A stretch of DNA of 64,000 nt, taken from the NCBI RefSeq assembly GCF_026319325.1, contig NZ_JAPDMU010000001.1:824410-888409 (forward strand). The letters run 5' to 3'. Shown here in pieces: positions 37,822 through 47,146 of the stretch. The translations under genes and the position numbers were made by a program. The DNA comes from Methylophaga sp. OBS3 (GTDB lineage: Bacteria; Pseudomonadota; Gammaproteobacteria; Nitrosococcales; Methylophagaceae). The first letter of the stretch is position 1. The number at the start of each line of letters is the position of its first letter. The notes under the pieces are model-generated. The model made no database searches. It was not told the origin of the DNA and worked only from the letters and a program-made list of their open reading frames with translations.

Positions 37822-39405
37822 ATGCAAACCAAACTAACAATACTATTTGGCCTACTACTTTTAATAACAGGCGCACTGGCAGAACAGACAATAGCAGCGC
37901 CTCAAACGCCGTTATGGTCAAATGATTTAAATCCGAGAATAGTCACTGGTAATTGCAGGGTTTGTCCCCTTTTACCCCGGACCAAGTGGTATTTTACCGA
38001 TGAGTGGATTGCCGTCAGCGCCCAGACATCCCTACCAGCAGATATCTCATTACCTGATTGGCTTGAAGGCGCGCCTTGGATAGACATGCCGCCACCTATT
38101 TGGATTGGAAAACCCGATGCGCTAAGTGACGTCCTGATTGATAAGCAATCTGCACAACTTACCTTACCAAACCAGCAAGCTCAGGCTTGGCAAATCATTG
38201 ATAAGATTCCACAAAACCAAAGTTACTGGAATGAAGACACCGCCACTTTTTTTAGTAACAAACCACTCTCTATACGCGGTGAAACGCAAGCAAATACCTT
38301 TATCGCACAAACTATCTGGCCAATGGAATTTGCTATTACAGGGACTCAGTTACAACCACTTTCAAACGATGAAACTATTGAAGATTGGGTTAGAGCAGAT
38401 CAAGGTGGTGTGAATCAACCGCATACCGATAGGCTTATCTGGCAACGAGATGAAAACGCTACAACTAGTGCGCAAGGCAAACCAGTTTTGGCATTAATGC
38501 TAAATGGTGCACAAGGAGATGACCATGAAGCGTTAGCCGGGCACTTCGCATTGGTAACAGGTACATTTCAAGCTAAAGGTCATTATCAGGACTGGCTAGT
38601 TAATAACTTCTATAGTTTGGATGTGGTCAGTGAAAAAGGCATTATCGCTGCCGTCACGCCAATGGATAAATATTTAGCCGATCTCAATAGTGGTCAAAAC
38701 TATTACCGCCCCTCTTATATGCTTGTTGCCACTTTAAATGATGCTGCACCGGCTTATCAGGTACAGCAATCTATGAATCAAGTGATGCAACATTTTTACC
38801 GCCATACTTTTCAATATCAGCATGCCGATCTGAACTGTACCGGCATTAGTATTGATGCATTAAAAGCTTTGGGATGGCATGCACCAGAACAAGGTAATAG
38901 TGGATTACTGCTGGCTGTTGGCGCCTACTTCTATAGTCTGGTGACCGATGGGTTTGATTTTCGCGCAGCACGTCAGCTTTATGATTATCTAATGACTGAA
39001 ACCAGTCGTTTACTTCCTGCTGTTGCTTTTGATGTATTAAGCCAAGATATGTTGAATATTGTTCAGCAAACCAAATCTGAAACGCTCACAGAGTTTGAAC
39101 AACAACTTGCCGATAATATCGATGCCATCTGGCTGGTTAAAATCCCACAAATTCCATCCAGTCGTGCTTTTGGTGATGCGCCAGTGTTCAGTTTTCAAGA
39201 GTATCTGGATATCACACCAGCCAATCGAGATGACTGGGTCACTATTCAATTACCGACACAACAATTACCCGAAAGCCTAAATACTACTCAGCCTGTAAAT
39301 AAAGCGCCTTTTTTTGTGCCATGGCCAGTAATGCTTATTTTTATCGGTTTGTTGCTTTTGATAATCAGCGTTATTCAGCACTTTCGCCGCCAGCAGGTTA
39401 AATAG
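37822..39405 (+). CDS. Exported protein with permuted Cys-His signature, unknown function
   Basis: A 527-aa protein with a signal peptide or N-terminal anchor (KLTILFGLLLLITGALA) and a C-terminal transmembrane helix (residues about 495-518) followed by a basic tail, so the bulk is periplasmic. I do not recognise a named family. Two segments suggest a circularly permuted papain-like (NlpC/P60-related) fold: GHFALVTGTF near residue 252 could supply the His and LNCTGISIDALKALG near 346 the Cys. An ATG 12 codons upstream (37786) is possible; neither has a clear ribosome site. The upstream Cys-rich ITGNCRVCP motif is also notable. Confidence 0.65.
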   Translation: MQTKLTILFGLLLLITGALAEQTIAAPQTPLWSNDLNPRIVTGNCRVCPLLPRTKWYFTDEWIAVSAQTSLPADISLPDWLEGAPWIDMPPPIWIGKPDALSDVLIDKQSAQLTLPNQQAQAWQIIDKIPQNQSYWNEDTATFFSNKPLSIRGETQANTFIAQTIWPMEFAITGTQLQPLSNDETIEDWVRADQGGVNQPHTDRLIWQRDENATTSAQGKPVLALMLNGAQGDDHEALAGHFALVTGTFQAKGHYQDWLVNNFYSLDVVSEKGIIAAVTPMDKYLADLNSGQNYYRPSYMLVATLNDAAPAYQVQQSMNQVMQHFYRHTFQYQHADLNCTGISIDALKALGWHAPEQGNSGLLLAVGAYFYSLVTDGFDFRAARQLYDYLMTETSRLLPAVAFDVLSQDMLNIVQQTKSETLTEFEQQLADNIDAIWLVKIPQIPSSRAFGDAPVFSFQEYLDITPANRDDWVTIQLPTQQLPESLNTTQPVNKAPFFVPWPVMLIFIGLLLLIISVIQHFRRQQVK

Positions 39406-39444
39406 ACTGACAAATACTCGTCACCATTAATTTATAATAGGTTT

Positions 39445-40224
39445 ATGCATAAATTCGACATCGCCATATTAGGTAGTGGTTGGCTGGGCCTACCTTTAGT
39501 TCAACACTTCAATCAACAAGCAAAACGTGTCGCCGCTTCAACACGACAGTTAATGCGCTTTCCACAAATTGAAGCAGCAGGTGGGCTCCCCTTTCTCATT
39601 GACATTGAAACGTCTAATGATCGGGGTGACTTTCTAAACGCCCCTATTTTGATTATCAATATCACGTCAAAAAACACCGATGCTTTTGCTTACCTTGTTG
39701 AGCAAATTGTAAAGAGTGCTGTAGAAAAAGTTCTGTTGATAAGTTCAAGTTCGGTCTACCAAAACTTGCAACGCGTTGTTACCGAAGATGAAGGGGCTGA
39801 AAACCCAGTTAGTCCACTATTTCAAATTGAGCAGTTGTTTCAACAAAGTGATGGCTTTGAAACGACCGTTTTACGCTGTAGTGGTCTTATTGACAGTCGC
39901 CGTCATCCAGGGCAGTTCTTTCGTCACGGTAAGCAAGTTAAACAACCCGACGCACCGGTTAACCTCATACATCTCGATGATGTGATTGGCATTATTGATA
40001 GCATCATTCGGCAACAAACATGGGGGCAGGTTTTTAATGCCAGTGCGAATACCCATCCGACCAAACGGGAGTTCTATCAGTATGCGCGTTCTTTATTAGG
40101 GATGGAGGCACCGGACTTTGCTGAAAGTGATGAGCAGCCATTTAAAATTGTCAGTAATGAAAAAGTTAAACAGCTACTCGGCTATCAGCTTCAACATCCT
40201 GATCTGTTAAAAATTAAATTATGA
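39445..40224 (+). CDS. NAD(P)-binding epimerase/dehydratase-like protein (YeeZ type)
   Basis: A 259-aa short Rossmann protein of the extended SDR group. The nucleotide-binding motif is ILGSGWLGLPL near residue 9. The active-site region SSSSVYQ near 99 retains the S and Y but lacks the usual YxxxK spacing, a trait of YeeZ-like members. HLDDVIGIIDSII near 175 is the typical post-Tyr helix. Its start is 40 nt after the preceding gene, and its stop overlaps the SEC-C gene by 4 nt. Substrate unknown. Confidence 0.8.
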   Translation: MHKFDIAILGSGWLGLPLVQHFNQQAKRVAASTRQLMRFPQIEAAGGLPFLIDIETSNDRGDFLNAPILIINITSKNTDAFAYLVEQIVKSAVEKVLLISSSSVYQNLQRVVTEDEGAENPVSPLFQIEQLFQQSDGFETTVLRCSGLIDSRRHPGQFFRHGKQVKQPDAPVNLIHLDDVIGIIDSIIRQQTWGQVFNASANTHPTKREFYQYARSLLGMEAPDFAESDEQPFKIVSNEKVKQLLGYQLQHPDLLKIKL

Positions 40225-40685
40225 GCCAAGCAGATAACTGTCCCTGTGGTAGTCAGCTTAAATACGCAGATTGCTGTCAGCGACTGCATTCAGGAAAAGC
40301 GAAGGCTTCAAATGCAGAACAACTCATGCGATCTCGTTATAGTGCCTTTGTACAACAAAACATCGACTATCTCATTGATACGCTGCACCCAATGCAGCGA
40401 CAAACGGACGATAGAGAAGTCTTACAGCAAACCTGTCAAAACACGCGCTGGTTAGGATTACAAATTGTGAAAAGCCAAGACAAAAAAGACTCAGCTAAAG
40501 TCGAGTTTGTCGCGTTCTATGAAGATAGTCCTATCGGCCAACTTCATGAACGATCCAACTTTACATTAGAAGCTGGCCAGTGGTTTTATCTACATGGTGA
40601 GTTTTTACCGGCGATAAAACTGGGTCGCAATGACAAATGTATTTGTGGCAGTGGCAAAAAACTCAAACACTGCCACGCACCGTAA
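40221..40685 (+). CDS. YchJ-family protein with two SEC-C zinc motifs
   Basis: A 154-aa UPF0225 (YchJ) family protein. An N-terminal SEC-C-like motif (NCPCGSQLKYADCCQRLHSG) is at residues 6-25, with MRSRYSAFVQQNIDYLIDTLHP next, then an NTF2-like core. A second SEC-C (KCICGSGKKLKHCH) ends the protein. Each motif provides CxCx8CH-type zinc ligands. It overlaps the epimerase gene by 4 nt (ATGA). The cellular role is unknown. Confidence 0.9.
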   Translation: MSQADNCPCGSQLKYADCCQRLHSGKAKASNAEQLMRSRYSAFVQQNIDYLIDTLHPMQRQTDDREVLQQTCQNTRWLGLQIVKSQDKKDSAKVEFVAFYEDSPIGQLHERSNFTLEAGQWFYLHGEFLPAIKLGRNDKCICGSGKKLKHCHAP

Positions 40686-40687
40686 CC

Positions 40688-42391
40688 TTACTCACCTAAA
40701 TAACGTTTGCGCTTATTGTCGCGAAGTTTATGTAAATCCACCATAACCAAACCATCAATACAGTGGCCAAAGTTTGCATCAACATTAAAGTCGATGAAAC
40801 GTACACCACCTGGCTCACAGACATCGGCATATTGTTTATACAGGGTTGGTACTGTTACCTGCATATGTGTTAACTGCTCTCTCATCAACACAAAGTCAGT
40901 TTCCGCACTGCCTTCAAATGTCGCATTAACCCTGTCCAGCATTTCCGCATCCATTAGGTAAGGTGTACGCGCAATAGCCAAATTATCGGCATCTGCAAAG
41001 TAACGGCGGTAATACTCCACAATTAACGCTTTTCCAAACTCAGGGTAACTATTACTTAAGCTCACCGGTCCAAACAAATATTGCACTTCTGGAAACTGCT
41101 TGAGATAGGCACCAATGCCATACCATAGATAATCTAGACTTCGTTTTCCCCAATACTTAGGGCTAACAAAGCTGCGACCTAACTCAATTCCCTTTGCAAA
41201 ATAAGGCTGCATTTTGGCTTGGTAATCGAATAACTCTGCCGAATAAATCTCGCGACCGCTGTCATGAATTCGACCCACTTCACCAATGCGGTAAGCACCT
41301 GCAATTTCAAGCTCTTGTTCATCCCACAATATCAAATGACGATAGTCACGGTCATACTGATCGAGATCACGCTTTTTACCTGTGCCCTCTCCCACCTGAC
41401 GAAACGTCATTTCACGAAGGCGACCAATTTCTTGCATCACGGCTGAGTCAGGTTGGTAATCGAATAGATAAATCTTCTTCTGATCTGCCGTTTCACCGAG
41501 TAGTAATGCCGACTTCAACTCTTGTTTAATTGCACGTCTATCTTGTGGATGAGCAATGGTATTTTCTGTTGCAAATAATGGCTTCTTGCCTTTTGCCAAA
41601 CGATACAAATGGCGACGAATTAATTTAGCTTTTTCAGCTTTAACTAATGGTAACGCTTCAATTTGAGCGTATGGGATCGGCGCGCCAACGCTGATTCGCA
41701 TGGTTTTTGAGTTTTGGTTAAACATCTCGTGCGCTAGCATCATACCTGACAGTGGTTTGTATACCATTGACGCGCTATAGAACAATGATGAATTACGTGC
41801 ACCAACATAAACCGGCAAAATTGGCGCATTGGTTTTCTTGGCAAAGTTTAAAAAGCCGCTATTCCACTTGCCATCTCTCACGCCACTTGGTCGAATTCGA
41901 GAGACTTCACCAGCAGGAAACACAATCACCGCTTCATCACGGTTTAAGCTGTCTATGATCTTAGTCACACTACTTTTACGTGTAGATTTAGATAAGTTAT
42001 CAACCGGTAAAAATAACGGACTTAAAGCATCGAAATTCAGCAACATGTCGTTCGCAACGATTTTGACATCACGACGGACTTCGCCAACCATTTTTAGCAA
42101 TGATAAACCGTCTAGTGCACCTAAGGGATGATTCGCGACAATCACCACACGACCCGTTGCAGGGATGTTATTTCGGTGACGGTTGGTAATGCTGTAGCTG
42201 AAATTAAAGTAATCTAAAACTTCATCAATAAAGTCAAAACCAGTGAGCTGAGAGTGCTGCTCTAAAAAACGGTTAACTTCTTGTTCGTGAGTGAGGCGTC
42301 GTAAAAAACTTAACGTAGATTTTTTGATCCACGGTTTGCTGTGTTCAAATTTGGGGAATTTTTGTTGAACGGCTTGTTCGATGTTCAGCAT
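40688..42391 (-). CDS. olsF: Bifunctional ornithine lipid synthase, OlsF-like acyltransferase fusion
   Basis: A 567-aa fusion of two acyltransferases. Residues 90-290 are a PlsC-type O-acyltransferase with the catalytic NHPLGALD (HxxxxD) motif near 114 and FPAGEVSR near 157. Residues 310-560 are a GNAT-like N-acyltransferase of the OlsB/hemolysin-type (Acetyltransf_5) family, with VGRIHDSGREIYSAELFDY and ELGRSFVSPKYWG. The same arrangement occurs in OlsF of Serratia, which makes phosphorus-free ornithine lipids from ornithine and acyl-ACP. Product identity is inferred from architecture. The start codon follows a 14-bp hairpin. Confidence 0.85.
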   Translation of the reverse strand: MLNIEQAVQQKFPKFEHSKPWIKKSTLSFLRRLTHEQEVNRFLEQHSQLTGFDFIDEVLDYFNFSYSITNRHRNNIPATGRVVIVANHPLGALDGLSLLKMVGEVRRDVKIVANDMLLNFDALSPLFLPVDNLSKSTRKSSVTKIIDSLNRDEAVIVFPAGEVSRIRPSGVRDGKWNSGFLNFAKKTNAPILPVYVGARNSSLFYSASMVYKPLSGMMLAHEMFNQNSKTMRISVGAPIPYAQIEALPLVKAEKAKLIRRHLYRLAKGKKPLFATENTIAHPQDRRAIKQELKSALLLGETADQKKIYLFDYQPDSAVMQEIGRLREMTFRQVGEGTGKKRDLDQYDRDYRHLILWDEQELEIAGAYRIGEVGRIHDSGREIYSAELFDYQAKMQPYFAKGIELGRSFVSPKYWGKRSLDYLWYGIGAYLKQFPEVQYLFGPVSLSNSYPEFGKALIVEYYRRYFADADNLAIARTPYLMDAEMLDRVNATFEGSAETDFVLMREQLTHMQVTVPTLYKQYADVCEPGGVRFIDFNVDANFGHCIDGLVMVDLHKLRDNKRKRYLGE

Positions 42392-42397
42392 GTATGT

Positions 42398-42431
42398 GCT
42401 CTAAGCTATTGAATAAACAATAGCTTAGAGC
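42398..42431 (-). promoter_or_regulatory. Long hairpin occluding the olsF ribosome-binding region
   Basis: Perfect 14-bp arms (GCTCTAAGCTATTG and its complement) flank a 6-nt loop. The 3' arm ends 6 nt before the olsF ATG, so the only purine-rich ribosome-binding candidate (TTAGAG) is inside the stem. No T-run follows, so it is not an ordinary terminator. Confidence 0.6.
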
Positions 42432-42502
42432 AGTAATATGACCGTTTGATAACGGTTTAATGACAGATAGATGACAGGCCGAAAGCCTGTAAAAATCAGG
42501 TT

Positions 42503-42883
42503 TTAGGCAGCTTGAACAGGAATGGCATGACGCATGTGCGTAATGTCATTGTTTTCGTTCAGATAAACTAAAGTTGGTTTGAAGTTTTCGACTTCTTCCG
42601 CTGCCATCGCCGTATATGCACAAATGATAATACGATCGCCTGGAGAGGCTTTATGTGCTGCAGCACCATTAACTGAAATAATGTTTGAACCATCTTCAGC
42701 GCGAATTGCGTATGTCACAAAACGTTCACCATTGGCGACGTTATAAATATGAATTTGTTCATATTCACGAATACCGGCAGCGGCCAGTAATTTACCGTCA
42801 ATCGCACAGCTACCTTCGTACTCTAATTCAGAGTGCGTTACGCAGGCGCGATGTAATTTGGCTTTTAACAGAGTCAATTGCAT
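42503..42883 (-). CDS. panD: Aspartate 1-decarboxylase (pyruvoyl)
   Basis: A 126-aa proenzyme that makes beta-alanine from aspartate. Self-cleavage occurs between Gly24 and Ser25 in YEGSCAIDG, producing the pyruvoyl group from the serine. The start at 42883 ([12 protein letters not shown]) puts the Ser at the canonical position 25 and gives the usual 126 residues; a TTG three codons earlier is not needed. Other hallmarks are [20 protein letters not shown]. It is last in panB-panC-panD. Confidence 0.98.
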   Translation of the reverse strand: MQLTLLKAKLHRACVTHSELEYEGSCAIDGKLLAAAGIREYEQIHIYNVANGERFVTYAIRAEDGSNIISVNGAAAHKASPGDRIIICAYTAMAAEEVENFKPTLVYLNENNDITHMRHAIPVQAA

Positions 42884-42923
42884 ATCGAACAAATCTTTTT
42901 AATAAGCCGCATATTATCGCTGT

Positions 42924-43787
42924 TTAACGAGAAGTCGACAAGCCAACAGCAACATTGTCTATCAGTCTGACCTCACCTAAGCGCGCTGCAACTAGAATTC
43001 GAAGATCTTCATTAAAATCAGAATCAAAAGGCATAAGGTTATCTGCGCGGCGTACTTCAAGGTAATCAACTGAAAAACCATAATCAGTCAGTGTACTAAT
43101 CGCTGTCTCAATATCAGCTTGTATCGTCTTTTCCCCCGCCTTCAGCTTCGCTTTAAGCAAGTTTAGTTGCTCATATAACTTTGGGGCAATTTGTCTGTGT
43201 TCGCTTGTTAGACGATTATTACGTGAGCTCATCGCTAGGCCATCAGCTTCCCTATGCGTTGTACCGGCAATAATTTTGACGGGTAAGTTGAAGTCTTGTA
43301 CAAGCTTATGAATAAGCAATAATTGCTGATAATCCTTTTCACCAAATACCGCGATATCCGGTTGCACCATGTTGAATAACTTGGTCACAACTGTGGCGAC
43401 ACCATCAAAGTGTCCCGGACGTTCTAGGCCACACAATTTGTCGTCCATTCCCGGTACATGTACAAAACTATGAAAATCCAGCCCGGCTGGATACATGACT
43501 GTGCTGTCGGGTTGAAAGAGTAAGTCACAGCCACTATCACTGAGCAACTGGATATCATTTGCTAAGGTGCGCGGATATTTTTCGAGATCATTGGGATCAT
43601 CAAACTGCATGGGGTTTACAAAAATACTTACCACGACTTTGTCTGCAAATGCCGCTGCCTGCTTCAGCAAAGACAAATGACCATCATGCAAATTACCCAT
43701 TGTTGGCACGAAGCCAATGGTGAGGTTTTGTTCGCGCCAGATTTTAAGTTGAGCGCGAAGGCCTTTGAGGCTTTCTTCTATTTGCAT
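42924..43787 (-). CDS. panC: Pantothenate synthetase
   Basis: A 287-aa ligase that condenses pantoate and beta-alanine using ATP. The FVPTMGNLHDGHLSLL motif (HxGH-like) is near residue 27, VSIFVNPMQF near 54, GEKDYQQL near 147 and MSSRNNRL (KMSKS-like) near 186. Length is standard. It shares one nucleotide with panB. Confidence 0.98.
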   Translation of the reverse strand: MQIEESLKGLRAQLKIWREQNLTIGFVPTMGNLHDGHLSLLKQAAAFADKVVVSIFVNPMQFDDPNDLEKYPRTLANDIQLLSDSGCDLLFQPDSTVMYPAGLDFHSFVHVPGMDDKLCGLERPGHFDGVATVVTKLFNMVQPDIAVFGEKDYQQLLLIHKLVQDFNLPVKIIAGTTHREADGLAMSSRNNRLTSEHRQIAPKLYEQLNLLKAKLKAGEKTIQADIETAISTLTDYGFSVDYLEVRRADNLMPFDSDFNEDLRILVAARLGEVRLIDNVAVGLSTSR

Positions 43788-44581
43788 TAAAACTGTTGCT
43801 CAGCAGTGGGAAACTCGCCTTGTTTGACGGCATCAACATAACGGCCAATTGCCGCAGGAATGTGACCCATATCAGCGAGAAAATCATGACTAAAGCGCGG
43901 ACGCTTGCCTGGCGTTAAACCTAACATGTCGTATAACACCAGCACTTGTCCGTCACATGCTTTACCCGCGCCAATACCAATGACTGGAATAGCCACCGCT
44001 TTGGTGATTTTTTCAGCAAGATCTGCTGGCACACATTCTAAAACCAACATGTCAGCACCGGCTTCAGCTAATAAGATGGCTTCTTCAACCATCTTGGCAG
44101 CCGCATCGGCTTCACGTCCTTGAACGAAGTAACCACCCAATCGATGTACCGATTGCGGTAATAAACCTAAGTGAGCACATACCGGAATACCACGCACTGT
44201 TAATGCTTTGATAATCGGGGCAAACTCAGTGCCACCCTCTAATTTAACCATTTGAGCGCCGCCTTCGGCCATCAAACGTGCAGCATTACTGATCGCTTGA
44301 TCAATATTGGCGTAACTCATAAAGGGCAAATCGGTCACCACGAAGGCTTTCTCGGTACCTCTGACCACATTACGGCTGTGATAAATCATGTCATCAACCG
44401 TTACAGGCACAGTACTTTCTTGACCTTGGATAACCATCCCCAGTGAGTCACCAACCAGAATGACTTCTACACCGGCCTGCTCTAAAACATGCGCAAAGCA
44501 TGCATCATAGGCAGTTAAAACAGCGATTTTCTCTCCCGCTGCTTTCATTTTTCGCAAACTGCTTAAAGATAAACGACTCAT
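43787..44581 (-). CDS. panB: Ketopantoate hydroxymethyltransferase
   Basis: A 264-aa metal-dependent TIM-barrel enzyme that transfers a hydroxymethyl group from methylene-THF to ketoisovalerate, the first committed step of pantothenate synthesis. Visible hallmarks are LTAYDACFA, VGDSLGMVIQG, VKLEGG, CAHLGLLPQS and IPVIGIGAGKACDGQVLVLYDMLG. It overlaps the deoxynucleoside kinase by 4 nt. Confidence 0.98.
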   Translation of the reverse strand: MSRLSLSSLRKMKAAGEKIAVLTAYDACFAHVLEQAGVEVILVGDSLGMVIQGQESTVPVTVDDMIYHSRNVVRGTEKAFVVTDLPFMSYANIDQAISNAARLMAEGGAQMVKLEGGTEFAPIIKALTVRGIPVCAHLGLLPQSVHRLGGYFVQGREADAAAKMVEEAILLAEAGADMLVLECVPADLAEKITKAVAIPVIGIGAGKACDGQVLVLYDMLGLTPGKRPRFSHDFLADMGHIPAAIGRYVDAVKQGEFPTAEQQF

Positions 44582-45237
44582 GCTTTCGCTTCTTTTATCG
44601 GTAACGGATTGTAGTACTGTCGACCACTCTGCAACGTGCAGATTTGATCCAGCAATTGCTGGTAATCCGCTTCACTATTTACCAGGTCAATTTGCTCTGC
44701 ATTCACAATCAATAAGGGTGAGGCATCGTAATAATGGAAAAAGTCTGCGTAGGTATCCGCCAGTCGTTTTAAATAAGCATCTTCGACATGCTGTTCATAA
44801 CTGATACCGCGTTGGCTGATACGTGACTTTAAGACCTGTAACGGTGCCTGCAAATAAATCACCAAATCTGGTGTGCGATGATGCAAGGTCATATTGTCAT
44901 AGACCATGTTGTAGAGGGCTAACTCATCATCATCCAATGAAATTTGGGCAAATAAACGATCTTTTTCCAGCATAAAATCTGCGACATGCAAGCTGGTAAA
45001 CAAATCGTCTTGTTGTAATGTTTGTGCCAACTTAACGCGTTGCATCAAAAAACTGAGCTGCGTTGGTAATGCCGATTGTTTTGGATGCAAATAAAACTTT
45101 TCCAAAAACGGGTTTTGTTCGGGAGCTTCCAAAAGCGTATTACCACCAAAACTCTCAGCCAAACGTTTGACTAGATGGGTTTTCCCAACACCGATTGGTC
45201 CTTCAACAACAATGTAGTTATGTGGCAAATTTTTCAT
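44578..45237 (-). CDS. Deoxynucleoside kinase family protein
   Basis: A 219-aa P-loop kinase of the dNK/dGK-dCK family. Walker A is VEGPIGVGKTHL near residue 10, and EKDRLFA near 90 provides the DR motif that contacts substrate. The lid region SRISQRGISYEQ is near 135. It likely phosphorylates deoxyadenosine or deoxyguanosine; specificity is not readable. I start at the ATG 45237, 2 nt after the folK stop, because the extra 14 residues of the longer frame overlap folK and do not resemble the family. The position between folK and panB is common in gammaproteobacteria. Confidence 0.85.
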   Translation of the reverse strand: MKNLPHNYIVVEGPIGVGKTHLVKRLAESFGGNTLLEAPEQNPFLEKFYLHPKQSALPTQLSFLMQRVKLAQTLQQDDLFTSLHVADFMLEKDRLFAQISLDDDELALYNMVYDNMTLHHRTPDLVIYLQAPLQVLKSRISQRGISYEQHVEDAYLKRLADTYADFFHYYDASPLLIVNAEQIDLVNSEADYQQLLDQICTLQSGRQYYNPLPIKEAKA

Positions 45238-45239
45238 GA

Positions 45240-45722
45240 CTAAAGTTGTTCCAATTTTTCTAATGCACCACGTGGACATTTGGCAGCAATAGCCTTTAAC
45301 GAGTCTTTTCCTGGAATAGTGATATCACCAGCAATTTCCATTAAGGGATAGACCACAAACTCACGTTCATGTAATCCAATATGTGGCACGACAAGACGTT
45401 CATCTTCTATCATTTCCTCGCCGAAGAGCAAGATATCTAAATCCAACGTTCGCTCACCCCAATGTCTTTTGCGCTCACGACCATGTTGTTGCTCAATCGC
45501 CTGTAAGGCATCTAAAAGAGCATGGGCAGATAATTCTGTTTCCAGTAAAGCGACGGCATTTACATAATCAGGTTGATCCTGAGGCCCCATCGGTGCGCTG
45601 GAATACAAAGACGAAGCTTTAATCAACGAGGTAGACGGTATCGACTGTAAATCTGCTATTGCTGACTGTACCTGTTTTACAGGCTCAGCCAAGTTACTAC
45701 CAAGACCGATATATGCCTGCAT
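45240..45722 (-). CDS. folK: Dihydropterin pyrophosphokinase FolK
   Basis: A 160-aa enzyme of folate synthesis that moves pyrophosphate from ATP to 6-hydroxymethyl-dihydropterin. Hallmarks are AYIGLGSNLAEP at residue 3, YSSAPMGPQDQPDYVNAVALLET near 42, and RHWGERTLDLDILLFG near 88. Length is standard. It shares one nucleotide with the pcnB end and is followed by the kinase gene. Confidence 0.97.
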   Translation of the reverse strand: MQAYIGLGSNLAEPVKQVQSAIADLQSIPSTSLIKASSLYSSAPMGPQDQPDYVNAVALLETELSAHALLDALQAIEQQHGRERKRHWGERTLDLDILLFGEEMIEDERLVVPHIGLHEREFVVYPLMEIAGDITIPGKDSLKAIAAKCPRGALEKLEQL

Positions 45723-47113
45723 TACTCTGCTCGTTTTGCTGCTGGTTTTCTGCGACGGCGACGACGTGGGCGACGCTTAGGCTCAGCTTCCGATTTACTC
45801 AGCGAATTCACCATATTGGTTTGTTCGCTAGCAGTCGCTTGCTGAAATGTAGTCCACCAATCCGTTAACTCTTGGAGAGGCTCGCCCGCCTCAGCGCGTA
45901 ACGCCAGAAAATCATATCCAGCACGGAATTTAGGCTGCAATAACAAAGCAAAAGCACGTTTGCCTTGTCGACGAGCCAGTCGAGGTTGCAAAGCCCAGAT
46001 ATCACGGGTCACTAAACTAAAGCGTTTAGGAATCGCGACGGTTTGAATTTGCTCCGCCAGCACTTCTCCAGCCGCACGTTGCATCGCCGGAATGTCTGGC
46101 ATGGATTGACTTAATTCAATCCAACGCTGACGAAGCGGTTCCCATAGTAATGCCGCAAACAAAAAGGCTGGTGTGACGGGTTTATTGTTGGCCAGACGTT
46201 TGTCAGTGTTCTCCAAGGCTTTCATCAATAAAACCCGAGGATAATTGTCCGACTCTTGATGTAACAAAGCAGCGGTCTGAGGGTAAAGGTAATCAAACAC
46301 ACCGTAATGACACAACAATTCATGTGTCACAGCCGCTTGACCACTTAAATAAAGCTTAAGCGTCTCATCAAATAACCGGGCAGGTGGAATATCACTTAAA
46401 AGTGGTGCCAACTCTCCAATTAAAGCTTCGGTCTCAGGCTCAAGCTTTAAGCCAAGTTTGGCCATAAACCGGATAGCACGAAGCATACGAACGGGATCTT
46501 CACGGTAACGGACTTGCTTGTCACCAATCAGGCGAATCATGCCCTGTTGTAAATCGGCAATGCCGCCGGTGTAATCGACAATCGTAAAGTCTGCGATGTT
46601 GTAATAGAGTGCATTTACGGTGAAATCACGACGCCAAGCATCTTGTTCTAATGAGCCGTAAACATTGTCTTGCATGATTCGGCCATCCACCTGATTCTCT
46701 GCTTCAGGTGGCGCACGGAAAGTCGCGACTTCAATAATTTCATCACGACCAAAACGGACATGGACCAGTTTAAAACGTCTGCCAATTAAACGACTGCGGC
46801 GAAACAGTTTATGTACTTGCTCGGGTAACGCATCAGTTGCGATATCAAAGTCTTTGGGTTCATAACCTAACAATAGATCTCGTACACATCCACCAACTAG
46901 ATAGGCTTCAAAGCCAGCCTCATGAAGTGTATTCAGGACTTTTAACGCACTTGGACTAATCAGCTTACGCGATATGTTGTGATCGGCACGGGGAACAATA
47001 AGTGGTGCTGCCCCAGCTGCAGCTGCACGGCTTTTTTTACCGGCTTTGACCTGTTTGATTTTATTAATTAGGTTATTGAATGACAGCATAAGTGCCGAAT
47101 AATACCATGGCAT
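45722..47113 (-). CDS. pcnB: Poly(A) polymerase I
   Basis: A 463-aa nucleotidyltransferase that adds poly(A) tails to RNA. The catalytic head LVGGCVRDLLLGYEPKDFDIATDA carries the DxD metal pair. RRFKLVHVRFG and RDFTVNALYYN follow, and the C-terminus is strongly basic (RRPRRRRRRKPAAKRAE), as in PcnB and unlike CCA-adding enzymes. The ATG at 47113 is used; an ATG 8 codons later is possible, and neither has a strong ribosome site. E. coli pcnB starts at AUU, so weak initiation may be characteristic. Confidence 0.95.
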   Translation of the reverse strand: MPWYYSALMLSFNNLINKIKQVKAGKKSRAAAAGAAPLIVPRADHNISRKLISPSALKVLNTLHEAGFEAYLVGGCVRDLLLGYEPKDFDIATDALPEQVHKLFRRSRLIGRRFKLVHVRFGRDEIIEVATFRAPPEAENQVDGRIMQDNVYGSLEQDAWRRDFTVNALYYNIADFTIVDYTGGIADLQQGMIRLIGDKQVRYREDPVRMLRAIRFMAKLGLKLEPETEALIGELAPLLSDIPPARLFDETLKLYLSGQAAVTHELLCHYGVFDYLYPQTAALLHQESDNYPRVLLMKALENTDKRLANNKPVTPAFLFAALLWEPLRQRWIELSQSMPDIPAMQRAAGEVLAEQIQTVAIPKRFSLVTRDIWALQPRLARRQGKRAFALLLQPKFRAGYDFLALRAEAGEPLQELTDWWTTFQQATASEQTNMVNSLSKSEAEPKRRPRRRRRRKPAAKRAE

Positions 47114-47146
47114 AAGGGTTTAACAGCAATTTGAACGCCTTTTTAT

